Assembly: GCA_029931535.1 (NCBI GenBank)
Contig: JAQPZY010001295.1
Span: 1,736,001 to 1,800,000, forward strand
DNA from: Margaritifera margaritifera
Taxonomy: Eukaryota; Mollusca; Bivalvia; Unionida; Margaritiferidae
DNA length: 64,000 bases
Reading direction: 5' to 3'
The translations under genes and the position numbers were made by a program. The notes beneath the pieces are model-generated. The model had not been told where the DNA came from. It ran no database searches and saw nothing but the letters and a program-made list of their open reading frames with translations. This document shows, piece by piece, positions 42,727 to 52,625 of this stretch (the first letter of the stretch is position 1; each line of letters opens with the position of its first letter).

Positions 42727-43239
42727 AGGTACAAGTGTGTGGTCTTTCCAGAGAAGGGTGTCCTATTTATCTTCTTTTTTCTTCCCGTCCTGACTCCTCC
42801 TAAAAGCGGTCCAGCAATCGTTCCTAACAAAGGAGCCGCTATTTTTAACAACGGTCCTATCAGCATAGGTAAAAATCCTCCTCGTTGCACCAACATTTTT
42901 TGTTTTGCTGGAGAGGTATTTTCTTTTCAACCATTTGGCGTAGAACGTTCCGATGTTTGCATAATTTTTGCTTCTGTATCTTGGACAAAGGTAGCGTTCC
43001 TTTCAAGACGTTCAAACAACATTCACACACGGTATCGATGATTTCTTTTGGGGCTGTTTGAATGAGTTGCTTTCGCATGGGAGGATTGGATTTGGTCAGG
43101 ACAGATAAGACGTTCCAATGTTTAGCCAGACGAGGTGGAAGTCCTTTTTTTTGGTTGTGCTTTTCTTCTTTTGGTGGTGGTGGTGTGCACGTTTGGAGGT
43201 CATCTTGGAGGTCAGGAGTAAGACTGAGGTCTCTGGCAT
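42699..43239 (-). pseudogene. Structural protein with CxCC motif and GG-rich tail
   Basis: Candidate starts are Met 43239 or Met 43203 (MTSKRAHHHHQKKK). After a frameshift in an A-run near 43145 the frame gives LAKHWNVLSVLTKSNPPMRK, then LIQTAPKEIIDTVCECCLNV and QKQKLCKHRNVLRQM. A second frameshift near 42920 leads to MLVQRGGFLPMLIGPLLKIA and further hydrophobic repeats. It is the counterpart of 12295-12714. The tail could act on membranes like adenovirus protein VI, which is only an analogy. Confidence 0.55.
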
Positions 43240-43243
43240 GTCA

Positions 43244-43256
43244 CACTTTTATTTTA
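43244..43256 (-). promoter_or_regulatory. TATA box overlapping the core-protein stop codon
   Basis: Minus strand CCAGTATAAAATAAAAG; the TAA stop of the core gene lies inside it. Confidence 0.5.
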
Positions 43257-44131
43257 TACTGGAGCACGTCTCCACTGATTGTCTGCACGACGTACCATCT
43301 TCATGACAGGCATCACTCGACGTTGAGGTGTTTTCAATGGACTAAATCATCTCAATTCTTCTTTGGATAAATCCACTAAACTTTGTAACACGCCGGTTCT
43401 CTCTTGGACTTTGGTTTTAGGGGACGGTACTTTTTTAGCGGCCGCTGCCGTGGCCAGATTAGCCGAAGTCGAGGGTCCCGAAGTGTTGACTTTCGAAATG
43501 GGTTTCCATGTTTGCATCAAATTAGGAAACACTTGTCTTAAGTCAGGTTTGGCAGGCATCGTGACGAAGGGAGGTGAAGAAGAAGTGGACGCATGAGGAG
43601 AAGGAGACCTCGCCACTGCTACCTGTCGTGGCTTGCGGGTGTACGTTTGCGACCTCGCAGCAGTACCTCTCTTGCGGGTTGCAGTGGTTGGTGTTTTCTT
43701 GGCAGGGGTTTTCTTTTTCTTTTTCTTGGGGACTTTCTTTTTAGGGTTTTTTTTCTTGGGGCTTTTCTTTTTGGTTTTTGGTTTTTTGGCTTAGGCATTA
43801 GGATCCCATTTCAAAAGTGAACGAATCATAACACCTCCTAAAGAACCGCTACCTCCAGGGGTCAAAATGATTTGTCTTTTAGTCCGTGGATCGATTCTAG
43901 GATCGGCCAGTTGTGACAACGCCACTTTATGTTTTTGAAAAAACGTTGGGTTTGATGAGGGATGTGAATGATGCCTTGCAGTAATTGACGTGCCGTCAAA
44001 CTAAACCATCGTAACACTTCTTTGAGACTAGCTTCTAACAAACGGGCACGGACTTGTGCATTTTCTTCGCGACGGATGCCATACAAGGCACGAATCAATT
44101 TGGCAGAAGGATGAACTTGAATAAAAGTCAT
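43249..44131 (-). pseudogene. Basic core protein (histone/protamine-like) of Polinton
   Basis: Met 44131: MTFIQVHPSAKLIRALYGIR, then a helical region. After a frameshift in a poly-T/A run near 43940 comes LADPRIDPRTKRQIILTPGG and SLLKWDPNA with an in-frame TAA near 43793 (CAA in the other Polinton). In the same frame a Lys/Pro-rich repeat region and TPAKKTPTTATRKRGTAARS follow, then Ser/Pro and Ala-rich linkers. A further TGA occurs at 43347. The composition is that of a DNA-condensing core protein. The end VPV/APV overlaps the next TATA box. Confidence 0.5.
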
Positions 44132-44191
44132 CTCGAAGACTGTGAGAAAGAAATGACGCAGTAGATGTTTTTATAGTTTTTTTTTTTCCTT

Positions 44192-44898
44192 TCAGAGAGT
44201 GGCCGAGGTAGACGTGTAAATGACGGGACCTCATTCTTGACACCAATGGTGAAACAATTGGGTACGAAATCTCAAATAATCGGGAGTGGTAGGTTTTAAG
44301 TCAATGAGTAAATACACATGAGGTGTTTGAGTGGCATCGTCGTACGCATAATTCAGCCAAGGAGTGCATAACTGTTTGGCTAACACTTGAGATTTGTCTC
44401 TGGGGCTTTTAAACAACACCACGTAATGAGCGTTGAGACTGATGGTACGATGGGCTTTACTTTGTTGAAATACATTTTGAGTGCTGTAAATGATGCTGGC
44501 ATTCCGATGATGTCCTTTTCGTGTAAACCAAAGTTCAATTTCTTCTTCGTCTTCTCCTAACATGTCGTCGAAGATGACCAGATGTGTTTGACTCAAATCA
44601 GACACGAACCCATCGTCTTCGCGAGGGATGCCTTCGACAAACGAAATGGCCTCTCCTTGACTTTCACGAAGTAAGGTGTAAGACGATTGCCACTCTTTGT
44701 AACACCACACGATGCGTTGAGGTGGACGATCGAACAGTTGAGATTTTTGTTCGATCAAACGTTTGACAAATTCGGTTTTGCCTGAACCACTCGGTCCAGC
44801 AATCAACATGTTTAAAGGATGGCGCAGATACAAAGCTTCCCAACTTGGACGATCACTTTGACCACAGAAGAAGAGATAGAGGAAGAAGATGTAGCCAT
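44192..44898 (-). pseudogene. ATP: Polinton genome-packaging ATPase
   Basis: Walker A GPSGSGKTEF and Walker B LVIFDD are intact within an open frame 44231-44941. A ~16-bp deletion near 44865 separates the Ser-rich start (Met 44898) from the ATPase frame. An in-frame TGA at 44231 removes the last ~13 codons. Unlike the tandem copies it has no stop between the Walker motifs, so a protein starting at an internal Met is conceivable. Packs DNA into the capsid. Confidence 0.85.
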
Positions 44899-45007
44899 GA
44901 CTGAGGTAGGAAGAATTTTGAGAAGTAGACAAAAGACACAAGATATTTTATACGTTTCATACACGTTTATTGTTTGTAAAACAACCAACAAAAAACAAAA
45001 ACATATT

Positions 45008-45831
45008 TTACAAGTCATGAAGGATAAAAATGCATACCGCAAAAATGGTCAGGTACAACAATAAGACTACCACTAAAAAAATCAAAGTTCTTTATAAACA
45101 AGTCAATGTACAACATTCTGGATGAAGGTGTGTAATACGAATGGAGTGCACACGCACTGGTGGTATTCTGGTCTCTATGGTAGAAGAATGAAATGTCTCT
45201 GACGGAAAGGGGGTTTGTTCTTGAGGTGTTTCCATTTGTACAACGGTGTGGTCTTCTTTTTCGTCTTGAGGTTGGAGTGTCATGGTGGTGGTAAACTTGG
45301 ATTTCAAGTGGTTCACTTTGGGTCTTGGAAAATTAGTGACGTGCCAGGTCTTTGGCAAACTGTGCCACTTCTTGTAGCCAAGCATCGACACCAATACTTT
45401 TCCAGCCACGTACATCTTTCCAATCGTAAAGTTGTTGGTGTAACCAACTAGCGATGCACACTTCTTGAAAAGTATGAAGGGTAGATAAAGTTTGACAAAT
45501 GTCTTCTTCACACGGAGGTAAACAACTCGTGTTCATCACGAGTCTCAACACTTTGAGCACAATTTGTCTTTCGTGTGCCGGTAAAACATAAATGGTCATG
45601 GTTTTGGTTAGTCCACCAACAGCAACACTGTTCCTCCAAAATAGTCCACAACGAATGTCCTGGAAAACGAAATCCAAGAAAAGTAGTCACGAAGACACAC
45701 GCGGCATAGCGTCCAAAATTCAATGGAAACAGTTCCTGTATCAAGTGTTTATAATCCTCTAAGGTCTGAACACGATCGCTGACTTCCTTACATGGAATAC
45801 GTTTCACAAATGAAGACAACGGATCTGGCAT
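45008..45831 (-). pseudogene. Bcl-2-like, tail-anchored protein
   Basis: Met 45831 reads MPDPLSSFVKRIPCKEVSDR, then DYKHLIQELFPLNFGR (BH1-like). A frame shift separates this from AHERQIVLKVLRLV and IASWLHQQLYDW then GWKSIGVDAWLQEV (helix 6/BH2-like). In the third frame the acidic linker and a hydrophobic tail (LVVVLLLYLTIFAVCIFIL) end at 45008. One TAA lies just before the tail. The tail anchor is what Bcl-2 proteins use to sit on mitochondria. The BH assignments are by eye and need profile search. Confidence 0.42.
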
Positions 45832-46739
45832 GGTGGGTTTTTATACCCAGGTTCCCAAGGTTCGTATCTTTTGTGAAAGTCTATTCCAAGGTGACTAAGA
45901 TAGTTTCTCCCCAGAATCAGTCTTCTCATACTTTGGAAGTAGCAATGGTTTAAAAATCGAGAAATGACTTTGAGTTTGCGATTCACTTGTATCTGGATCA
46001 ACTCTCTGTAAATACGTTATCGCAGCTCCAAAGGCAAACCACGAATGTGTTCTTGTAAAGTATCCGACGTGGAAAGAAGTGACTCTCTTTTGTTTACTTC
46101 ACAACAGCTGTGATAGTTTCTCCCCAGAATCAGGCTTCTTATTCGGTGGAAGTCGCGATAGTTTGAAAATCGAGGAATGACTTTGAGTTTGAGTTTCACT
46201 TGTATCTTGACCAACTCTCTGTAAATGCGTTCTCGCAGCTTCAAAAGCAAGCCACGAATGTGCTCTTCTAAACTAGGCTTCTTTGTGACAAAATACTCAC
46301 ACGTTAGCCAAATGGAATCGGTGGGTAAAGGATATCCAAGATGTTCAGTGATGACCTTACGACACCTCAGACGACGTAAAGGCATTTCGTCTTGAGGTGA
46401 CACTCCTAGTAAACGTTTTTGGTATTCCTGTAAGTTGGTCACTTTTGTTTCCTCCACTTCGTTCCATCGAATTATATGTATCACTACCACATCGTAGGTG
46501 TTGCCATCAAATCTCTTACAAGCCCAATTTCCTATTCGATCAATGTCTGACCATTTGAACAACCTGGCACTAATCAGTATTCTTATAGCATTCAGATACC
46601 AATGATTAAATTCTCTGTGCCGTAAAGGATGTAACTGTTCTTTACGTTTCACTTGTATCTGGACCAATTCTTGGTAAATGCGTTTTCGCAGCTCCAAAGG
46701 CAAACCACGAATGTATTCTTGTAAAGTATCATCCGACAT
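45804..46739 (-). pseudogene. Three-repeat LPxELR protein
   Basis: Met 46739 follows the BIR stop by 1 bp (TAACATG). Three modules with an LPLELRxRIYxELVxIQVxxK core are seen at about residues 10, 155 and 235. A unique middle part contains WSDIDRIGNWACKRF. An in-frame TAA (46017-46019) interrupts the third module, and the frame then continues to 45804. The related genes in the left fragment contain one module. The motif is a little like an F-box helix, but no domain is assigned. The end overlaps the next ATG. Confidence 0.5.
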
Positions 46740-46740
46740 G

Positions 46741-47277
46741 TTACTTCTTGGAACTGGTATCCGGCTCATCGTACGCGTACTCTTCACCAACCAAAGGCAA
46801 GTACTGACATCGCGGAGACAATCTAGCATGTTCGATGTAAGCCGAGTCTTTATACTCCCATTCGTGAAGTCTCACACCGCAACAGAAACACTGGACTTTA
46901 TCGCCTTCTCCTAAGTAGATAAATCCAGATCTGGCTAAAGCATTGGGAGTAGGGCCTTGAAGATATTTAGGCCCCTTCTCTTGGAACGTCTGGAGTCGCT
47001 TTTCAAACTTGGAATAGCCAGCCAAAGTCACAGGTAGCGTCAATTCTTTACCCATGTAGGGATGACATTCACAGGTAGGGATACGTTTAGCATTCCCAAT
47101 AAAGAAGAAAGGGCGTACTGCATCGCTAGAGGGACGGTAAGGTCGTTCTGCATCGCTGATGTCAAAGCGTACGGAATCCGTCTCGTCGCATTGCACCGCA
47201 TCGCACTCCAGGTAGTGATCGCACTTGGAGTTCACAGTAGATTTCCCACTCGGTGGGTGGGTGGTAATAGTATTCAC
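46741..47277 (-). CDS. BIR-domain protein (inhibitor-of-apoptosis-like) 2, intact
   Basis: An open 178-residue frame. The N-terminal ~60 residues are Asp/Ser/Cys-rich (SKCDHYLECDAVQCDETDSV). The BIR domain begins at about residue 80 and has the ligand pattern C-x2-C-x16-H-x6-C (CFCCGVRLHEWEYKD...HARLSPRC). No RING or CARD follows. BIR proteins of insect viruses block caspases, and a similar anti-death role is inferred here. The promoter CAGTATAAAAAG upstream is shared with the last codons of the other BIR gene. Confidence 0.75.
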   Translation of the reverse strand: MNTITTHPPSGKSTVNSKCDHYLECDAVQCDETDSVRFDISDAERPYRPSSDAVRPFFFIGNAKRIPTCECHPYMGKELTLPVTLAGYSKFEKRLQTFQEKGPKYLQGPTPNALARSGFIYLGEGDKVQCFCCGVRLHEWEYKDSAYIEHARLSPRCQYLPLVGEEYAYDEPDTSSKK

Positions 47278-47342
47278 CTTTTTTCTTCTTGCTCGGTCAA
47301 CGTTGGAAGTCCTAATGAATGGTTAGGCTTGGAAGTGGTCCC

Positions 47343-47354
47343 CTTTTTATACTG
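47343..47354 (-). promoter_or_regulatory. TATA box inside the end of the BIR 1 gene
   Basis: Minus strand TCAGTATAAAAAG; the stop TAA (47347-47349) of BIR 1 is inside it. About 70 bp upstream of the BIR 2 ATG. Confidence 0.55.
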
Positions 47355-47688
47355 AAGAACGGTACGTTTTGCATTGTGGGAACACCAAACAAAGGTAAGC
47401 ACAGTTTGGAGACCATCTGGCATGTTCCAGGATAGCTGAATCTTTATAGTCCATGCCAATGGTTGCACCACAACTGAAACACTGCACTTCGCTTCCCTGT
47501 TCAAAGTAGACAAATCCTGCTCTGCCTAAAGAGTTGGAAGTGGGTAATCCATTCTTCCTATGTTTAGGCCATTTTTTGAACGTGCTCAATCGACTGGCAC
47601 AATCACAATAGCCAGCCAAGACCACGGGAATTTTGTATTCTTTCAACTTGAGGTCTGCAGTGGGTTCATCACACGGTGTTGAAGTCAT
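47347..47688 (-). CDS. BIR-domain protein 1, intact
   Basis: Met 47688 (MTSTPCDEPTADLKLKEYKI), about 113 residues with one BIR domain. The ligands are CFSC...HARWSPNC, with 15 rather than 16 residues between the second Cys and the His because the conserved Trp region is shortened (GATIGMDYKDSAILE). It lies directly downstream of PolB and upstream of BIR 2 on the same strand. Paralogue of BIR 2. Confidence 0.72.
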   Translation of the reverse strand: MTSTPCDEPTADLKLKEYKIPVVLAGYCDCASRLSTFKKWPKHRKNGLPTSNSLGRAGFVYFEQGSEVQCFSCGATIGMDYKDSAILEHARWSPNCAYLCLVFPQCKTYRSSV

Positions 47689-47711
47689 CGTCAATCTTGG
47701 TGTCTTTCTGT

Positions 47712-50700
47712 TCAAGTGGTTCCTTTTTTATACTGAAGATTGGCGCGTCCATAAGGCAAAGTGGTGTGGTCTGGAAGTCTCACTCGTTTCTGGTACACAA
47801 TTTGGTAAACATTTTGTAAAGGGCGACTGACGATTTGGTGATTATGTAACCGTACGATCTTGCGAGGTTCCAACGTTTACACTCGAAAGTCTTCCACTTG
47901 TCCAGACAGCAAAGCATTTTTCAAAACCTCAAAATTGACCACTCGGCTGGTTCGATAGGTCAGGGTTAATCCTTTGACTTTGCATTTGGTGTGAAGTTGG
48001 CCTTGTTGGTCTCGGTATCGGTAACCGTGATTTTTAGGTCCGCCGCTGGCAAAACTCGGAATGGTGTCTTGAGGGTGCTCGTCCGTCCAGGCTCCTAAAC
48101 GATCTCCTTGGATGGTAGGATGTGGGCAACCAGGGCGATGGATGTACATACAACTGTCGGTGTCAAAGTATAGGACACGATCTCCCAAGATTTCTAAAGC
48201 TTCGTCGTGCAATTTCAAGCGAGCATAGGCTGTCACGTAGGCTGCAATGACCACGTTGCCAAAATCGTCGGGCTTTACAAACTTGCATTCTTCTTCGAAA
48301 TTGACTAAGATCAGAAGATCTTCACGGAAGATTTCGACGTGTTTCATCAGTATACTTTTGTCGTCCACCAGTTCAAAGTAGTCACTAGGAACGGTCAAGT
48401 ATTCCGTCTTGGGTAAGATTGGTCGTTGTGCCATTTTTCCCCACAAACAATTCAACATGACTTTGGCAAACGATCTTCTTCCTTCGTTCTTTTCTACGTC
48501 TTCCAAAGTGATCCCTTCGATGTCACGGTACTCTTCTTTGAATCGGACTTGTTCTTCGGAAGTCTGACACCACGAGGGATAGCCGCTGACTTCTTGTTTG
48601 AGTTTTAAAAATTGGCTGACGTACCCGGAGAAAATGCCTGGATTGGAGGCGTCGTCCTTTTGGTATTGTGATGTGGTTGGAAAGTGCCAGATTTCGTACA
48701 CTTTCAACAAACGGTATCCTCAATCAAGAGCTTGAAACAATTCGGCGCTGACCCACGTTCCTGTCAAAGCGCGTTCTTACTCCGTGTGGTGACAAGGGTG
48801 ATCTTGGTTGCATGTTTCTGCAGATGTACGGCATAAAGGAAACATCAGTTTTCCTTGACAATGATGAGGTAAGATAGGATGGTACAAGTAAGACTTTGCA
48901 TTTGATCAATCCTTCGTATTGACGAATGTGTTCCACGTCGATTTGTTCTGTCAAGATTTCAGGGTGTCCGGTCGGAAATTGTTTGTATTTGCACACCCAA
49001 GGATACAACGAACACACGTCGATGTATTTGATTTCTTCTCCTTTTGATTCGTCTACGTCGTACAGCAAGCGAGTGGCATTGGTTCGTCCTCCAAACAAAC
49101 TGTGGCGTGGATCCAAAGGTTCGATGTTGGTCACGTCGTAACTTTCGGCAATGCTCCTAAATTCAGGATCGGTTTTCAAACGTCGATCGTACTCGTGCAC
49201 CCACATTTCTACCACTTGGTATCCTTGACTTTCTAGCTTTAGGCGTCGCTGGTAAGTATGTTCGTACAACTCTTCCATGCTAGCTCCCGTGAAAGGACCT
49301 TTCAGGTCTCGTTTAGGAAAACAGGTAGGGCATCCGTGAAACAAGCAGCCCTGAAATTCGTACACCGTGTGCGGGTTTTCTAAATCCCAACCATCCATGG
49401 AAAGACTGTCTATTTTCTTTTCTCCTCCTCCGTTTCTGGCATTTTGCATCCATTTGTCTTTCTTTTGGCTCAAGTAATGGAGCCAACGCAAAGCTTTGGC
49501 CGAGTATTGACGACTGGCAAAGAGAGACGTGTTCGGGTCTATGATTGCTAGTTCGTTCTCGGGCATGAGGTTTTTGGTGTACACTAAGGTACAGGCTTTG
49601 GCTAGGGTGCACGCTTCTTTCAAAGGATCGATGTCTCCGTGATCTAGAAATAACTTTCGAAACTTTCCACAGCAACGGCGTAAAATGTCCACATCGGATC
49701 GGCAGTGCTTTCACATTTCTTCTTGGAAGTCAAACGGTTCTGACTGGTGAGCGCTGTACCAAGCGTGAAAGGTTTCTCGGTGTTCGGGGTGCATTCCGTC
49801 GGGGTCTTAATAGTCAACGTCAGGCAAATGCGGTAGCACGGCGTGTTGATTGGCTTCCGACTTGAAGAAGTGGGGAAAATATCCTTTGGCCATTTCTGTC
49901 ATACCAAATGTTTTAGGCATTCGACTCAAAGGCATGGCCAAATAACTCATGGAATCTTTGAATTGCACTTGTCCCATTTGCATGTAGATGAGTTTGGCTC
50001 CGTTCATGGTGACTTGGGGGCGAATAATATTTTAACAAAAACTGTCCATCGTATCCCTAGAAATTGTGAGCTATGACGGTCGCATAGCGATGACAGTCTC
50101 CGTAACCTTGAATGTCCTCTTCGCTCCAAGTGTCGTCGGTAGGGTCTAAAATCCATTGAGCAAACTCGGACAGAGTGTTAGGACCACGAAAGATTTTTTC
50201 ACGTCCTCCTGGAATCCTACTACATTGAGGACAGTGAACGTGGATAGGTTCTTGAATGCACTTCTCACAAGCCCGATGAGCGACGCAGATATTGGGAATG
50301 TGAATGCCGGTTTCGTGCATGCATTCAAAATCAAAACAGATGAAATCTACTTTGTTCTTGTTCTTCTTCTGATCCCTCTTTAATTCTTTCTTTAGTGTAT
50401 TGTCGTACTTTTGCATGAAACATTGATGATTATAATCCACCATTTGGTGACAAGAGCGGCATATTTTCTTTCCGGTACAAACGTGTCTCTTGGGGTCGAT
50501 GGTGCAAATCAGGTGTTCACAGGTGGAGCACAATTTCAATAAGTCGCAAGCACATTTTTGTTGGTGTCCTTGAGTCTTAAGATGTTGTTCGTAACAAGAG
50601 GGACTGACAAAAGTTCGTCGACACGTCTCACAATGGACGTGTTGTTCAGGAAGGCATGGCTTGACCGCTAAACAGCCCCGACATCTCTCTCCGCAGTGAA

Positions 50701-51665
50701 TGTGTCGCTCTCGACTGTTAAATCCTTTGGTCGCATTTCTCGCAGTAGTAAGAGTATCCTAGAAATCCTGTGATACTGGTGATGGCATCGAAATGTTCTC
50801 GATGGTAATAGACGTGAATGTATTTTCCCTCGGGGAAATTGGGTCCTCGAAACAGCAGATCTCCGCGAACTTCTTGAGGGTGTACTTTCAAAGTGTAGCC
50901 AGGAGCCAAGACGTCTTGAAGTTGTTGCATTTGAGAAATGCCACACACGGTGTGTTTGGGGATGCCTGCTTGTCGTAACAGGAGTTCTGCTTCTTTTCGT
51001 TGTTGGACTCAGTCCGACTTTCGAATGTTATTCCAGGCTCCTTTCCAGTCTTCGCTCTCGTTCTTGTCGGCACACGTTCGCCCAACCACGATGGCCCGAG
51101 CCAAACACATCTGGTCTTGAGAATTGTCGATTTGGTCGACACTGCGTTTGGTACTGCGAAGGTCGTCCACCAGTAACGCTTTCCTGCTTCGTCCGCTTCC
51201 TCGAGGAGGGGAGACGTGAGTCATGTTAAGTGTAGTCTTTCCATCCGTGATGGCAAACTCTTCGTAAGATTGCTGAACGTGTTCGATTTTGGTCATGACT
51301 TTGGCTGGTGTTAATTCTGCCGGGGTGCTGAACTCGATCTAGACAGGACTTTTCAAACTGTCGTGATGGATGGACAGTCTCAACCGATCGTCCTCTTTGG
51401 CTCCGCATTGTCGTTTCAAGTTCTGTAACACAGAACCCCACAAATCGGTAATGAACCATGCAGCTTTCTCGGGAGGCACTTCGGACTTGAAGTCTTTGAA
51501 GCGAACCGTGTAAGTGTATTCCGTGGTTCTAAATTTTCTAGAGGTCATTTTTTGCGTCTCTCGAATCCGATAGTAATTTTCGAGAGTCAATGTAGGACTT
51601 TCTTGGTCAGGGGTTCTGGATTCTTTGGGTTGGGTAGAAGGTGGTATGGTTTCAGGCTCACTCAT
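47712..51665 (-). pseudogene. POLB: Protein-primed family B DNA polymerase
   Basis: Start MSEPETIPPSTQPKESRTPD at 51665. An N-terminal region and a Cys/His-rich zinc section (LCSTCEHLICTIDPKRHVC...ICRSC) are followed by the exonuclease motif FICFDFEC. The polymerase has motif A DVCSLYP, motif B KVMLNCLWGK and motif C YFDTDS. The C-terminus runs past the TAA at 47877 in the same frame to TGA at 47712, where it again covers a CAGTATAAAAAAGG box. Lesions include stops at 51339, 50057 and near 49805, plus frameshifts near 51010, 50720, 50030 and 48830. It would replicate the linear element by protein priming. Confidence 0.9.
47725..47737 (-). promoter_or_regulatory. TATA box inside the end of the PolB gene
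   Basis: Minus strand TTCAGTATAAAAAAGG is read as part of the PolB C-terminal codons and lies about 40-50 bp upstream of the BIR 1 ATG. Confidence 0.5.
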
Positions 51666-51852
51666 CTCTCTTCTTCTAAATCGCTAGCATGGACTTGAGC
51701 TAGCACTTCAGCAAGCGGTGTTTCAGGCGGCACGGAAAGTCTCCGTCATCGTGGCCTCTTCGTTTCTTCTGCTGTTTTCTCATGGATTTGGCGTGATCTT
51801 TTCATCTTGAAGTCTGATTTGAATCTGATTCAGTTTCACACAGGACCTCTCC

Positions 51853-51862
51853 CTATATATAG
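51853..51862. promoter_or_regulatory. Palindromic TATATATA between divergent genes
   Basis: CTATATATAG lies between PolB (minus, start 51665) and the zinc-knuckle gene (plus, start 51919), so it could serve both. Confidence 0.5.
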
Positions 51863-51918
51863 AGAGACCTTCTTACCCTCAGAATCAGTATTTGTGATTC
51901 TACTTTCAAACTGTGAAG

Positions 51919-52350
51919 ATGGAAGAGTCAAGAAGACAGATAGTCTTTTTGATCAGAGATTTGCAGACAGTCCTTCGAAAGTATACCAGTAAGACTATGG
52001 ACTACTCCTCCTCTACCTCTCGAGATAAAAGTCAAGATACTTGCTATATCTGCCAAGAGAAAGGACATTGGGCTTCAGAATGTCCACAACGTCAAAGTAA
52101 AGAAAAGAAAGACAAAGGGAAAGATAATTGTTATCATTGTCAAGAAAAAGGACATTGGTCTTCCGAGTGTCCTCAGAAACAAGAGAACCCACCAGAGAGG
52201 GAGGAAGCAGAGGGATCTTCATTCCCAGAAGAAGAACCTGTCCCCGTCGTCAAGAAAAGCAAGAAAGCTAGACAACTGGAAGACAGTGAAGAAGAAAAAG
52301 AACCCTTGATTCCTGTGAAGAAATTCAAGAACAAGAGAGACAGACAGTGA
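51919..52350 (+). CDS. Two-zinc-knuckle (CCHC) protein
   Basis: An open 143-residue protein (MEESRRQIVFLIRDLQTVLR). Two CCHC knuckles of pattern C-x2-C-x4-H-x4-C (CYICQEKGHWASEC and CYHCQEKGHWSSEC) sit around residues 41-54 and 72-85. An acidic and Lys-rich tail with bipartite basic stretches follows (KKSKKARQ, KKFKNKRDRQ). CCHC knuckles bind single-stranded RNA or DNA. The two knuckles are near duplicates. It is one of two plus-strand genes in the element. Similar modules are common in Gag and cellular CNBP-like proteins. Confidence 0.75.
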   Translation: MEESRRQIVFLIRDLQTVLRKYTSKTMDYSSSTSRDKSQDTCYICQEKGHWASECPQRQSKEKKDKGKDNCYHCQEKGHWSSECPQKQENPPEREEAEGSSFPEEEPVPVVKKSKKARQLEDSEEEKEPLIPVKKFKNKRDRQ

Positions 52351-52580
52351 ACAATGAACTTTTTTGAGTGTGGTGTTATGTTCATGGTGAATTCTTTTGT
52401 AAAAAAAAAGAGAATAGACCAGAATGGAAAAAAAAAGTGTCTTTTGGTTTTTTGTTATTTAGAGTATGTAAGCACTCACGCACGCACACACTCACTCTTA
52501 CACAAAACCAAGGAATGGGATTTAAATTTTTACTTGTTTTTTTGGCAAATGGAATGATCATCTTTTCTGGAGATCGGGGT

Positions 52581-52596
52581 GGCCCTGAAAAGGACC
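52581..52596 (-). promoter_or_regulatory. Histone-type mRNA 3' stem-loop (copy 3)
   Basis: Minus strand GGTCCTTTTCAGGGCC (one G-T pair in the stem) followed by ACCCC, then CCAGAAAAGATG. It begins 29 nt after the stop of the minus-strand coiled-coil gene at 52626, the usual spacing in histone mRNAs. Confidence 0.7.
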
Positions 52597-52625
52597 GTTG
52601 GGGTGTTTGGGTTTTTTTAACAAAC

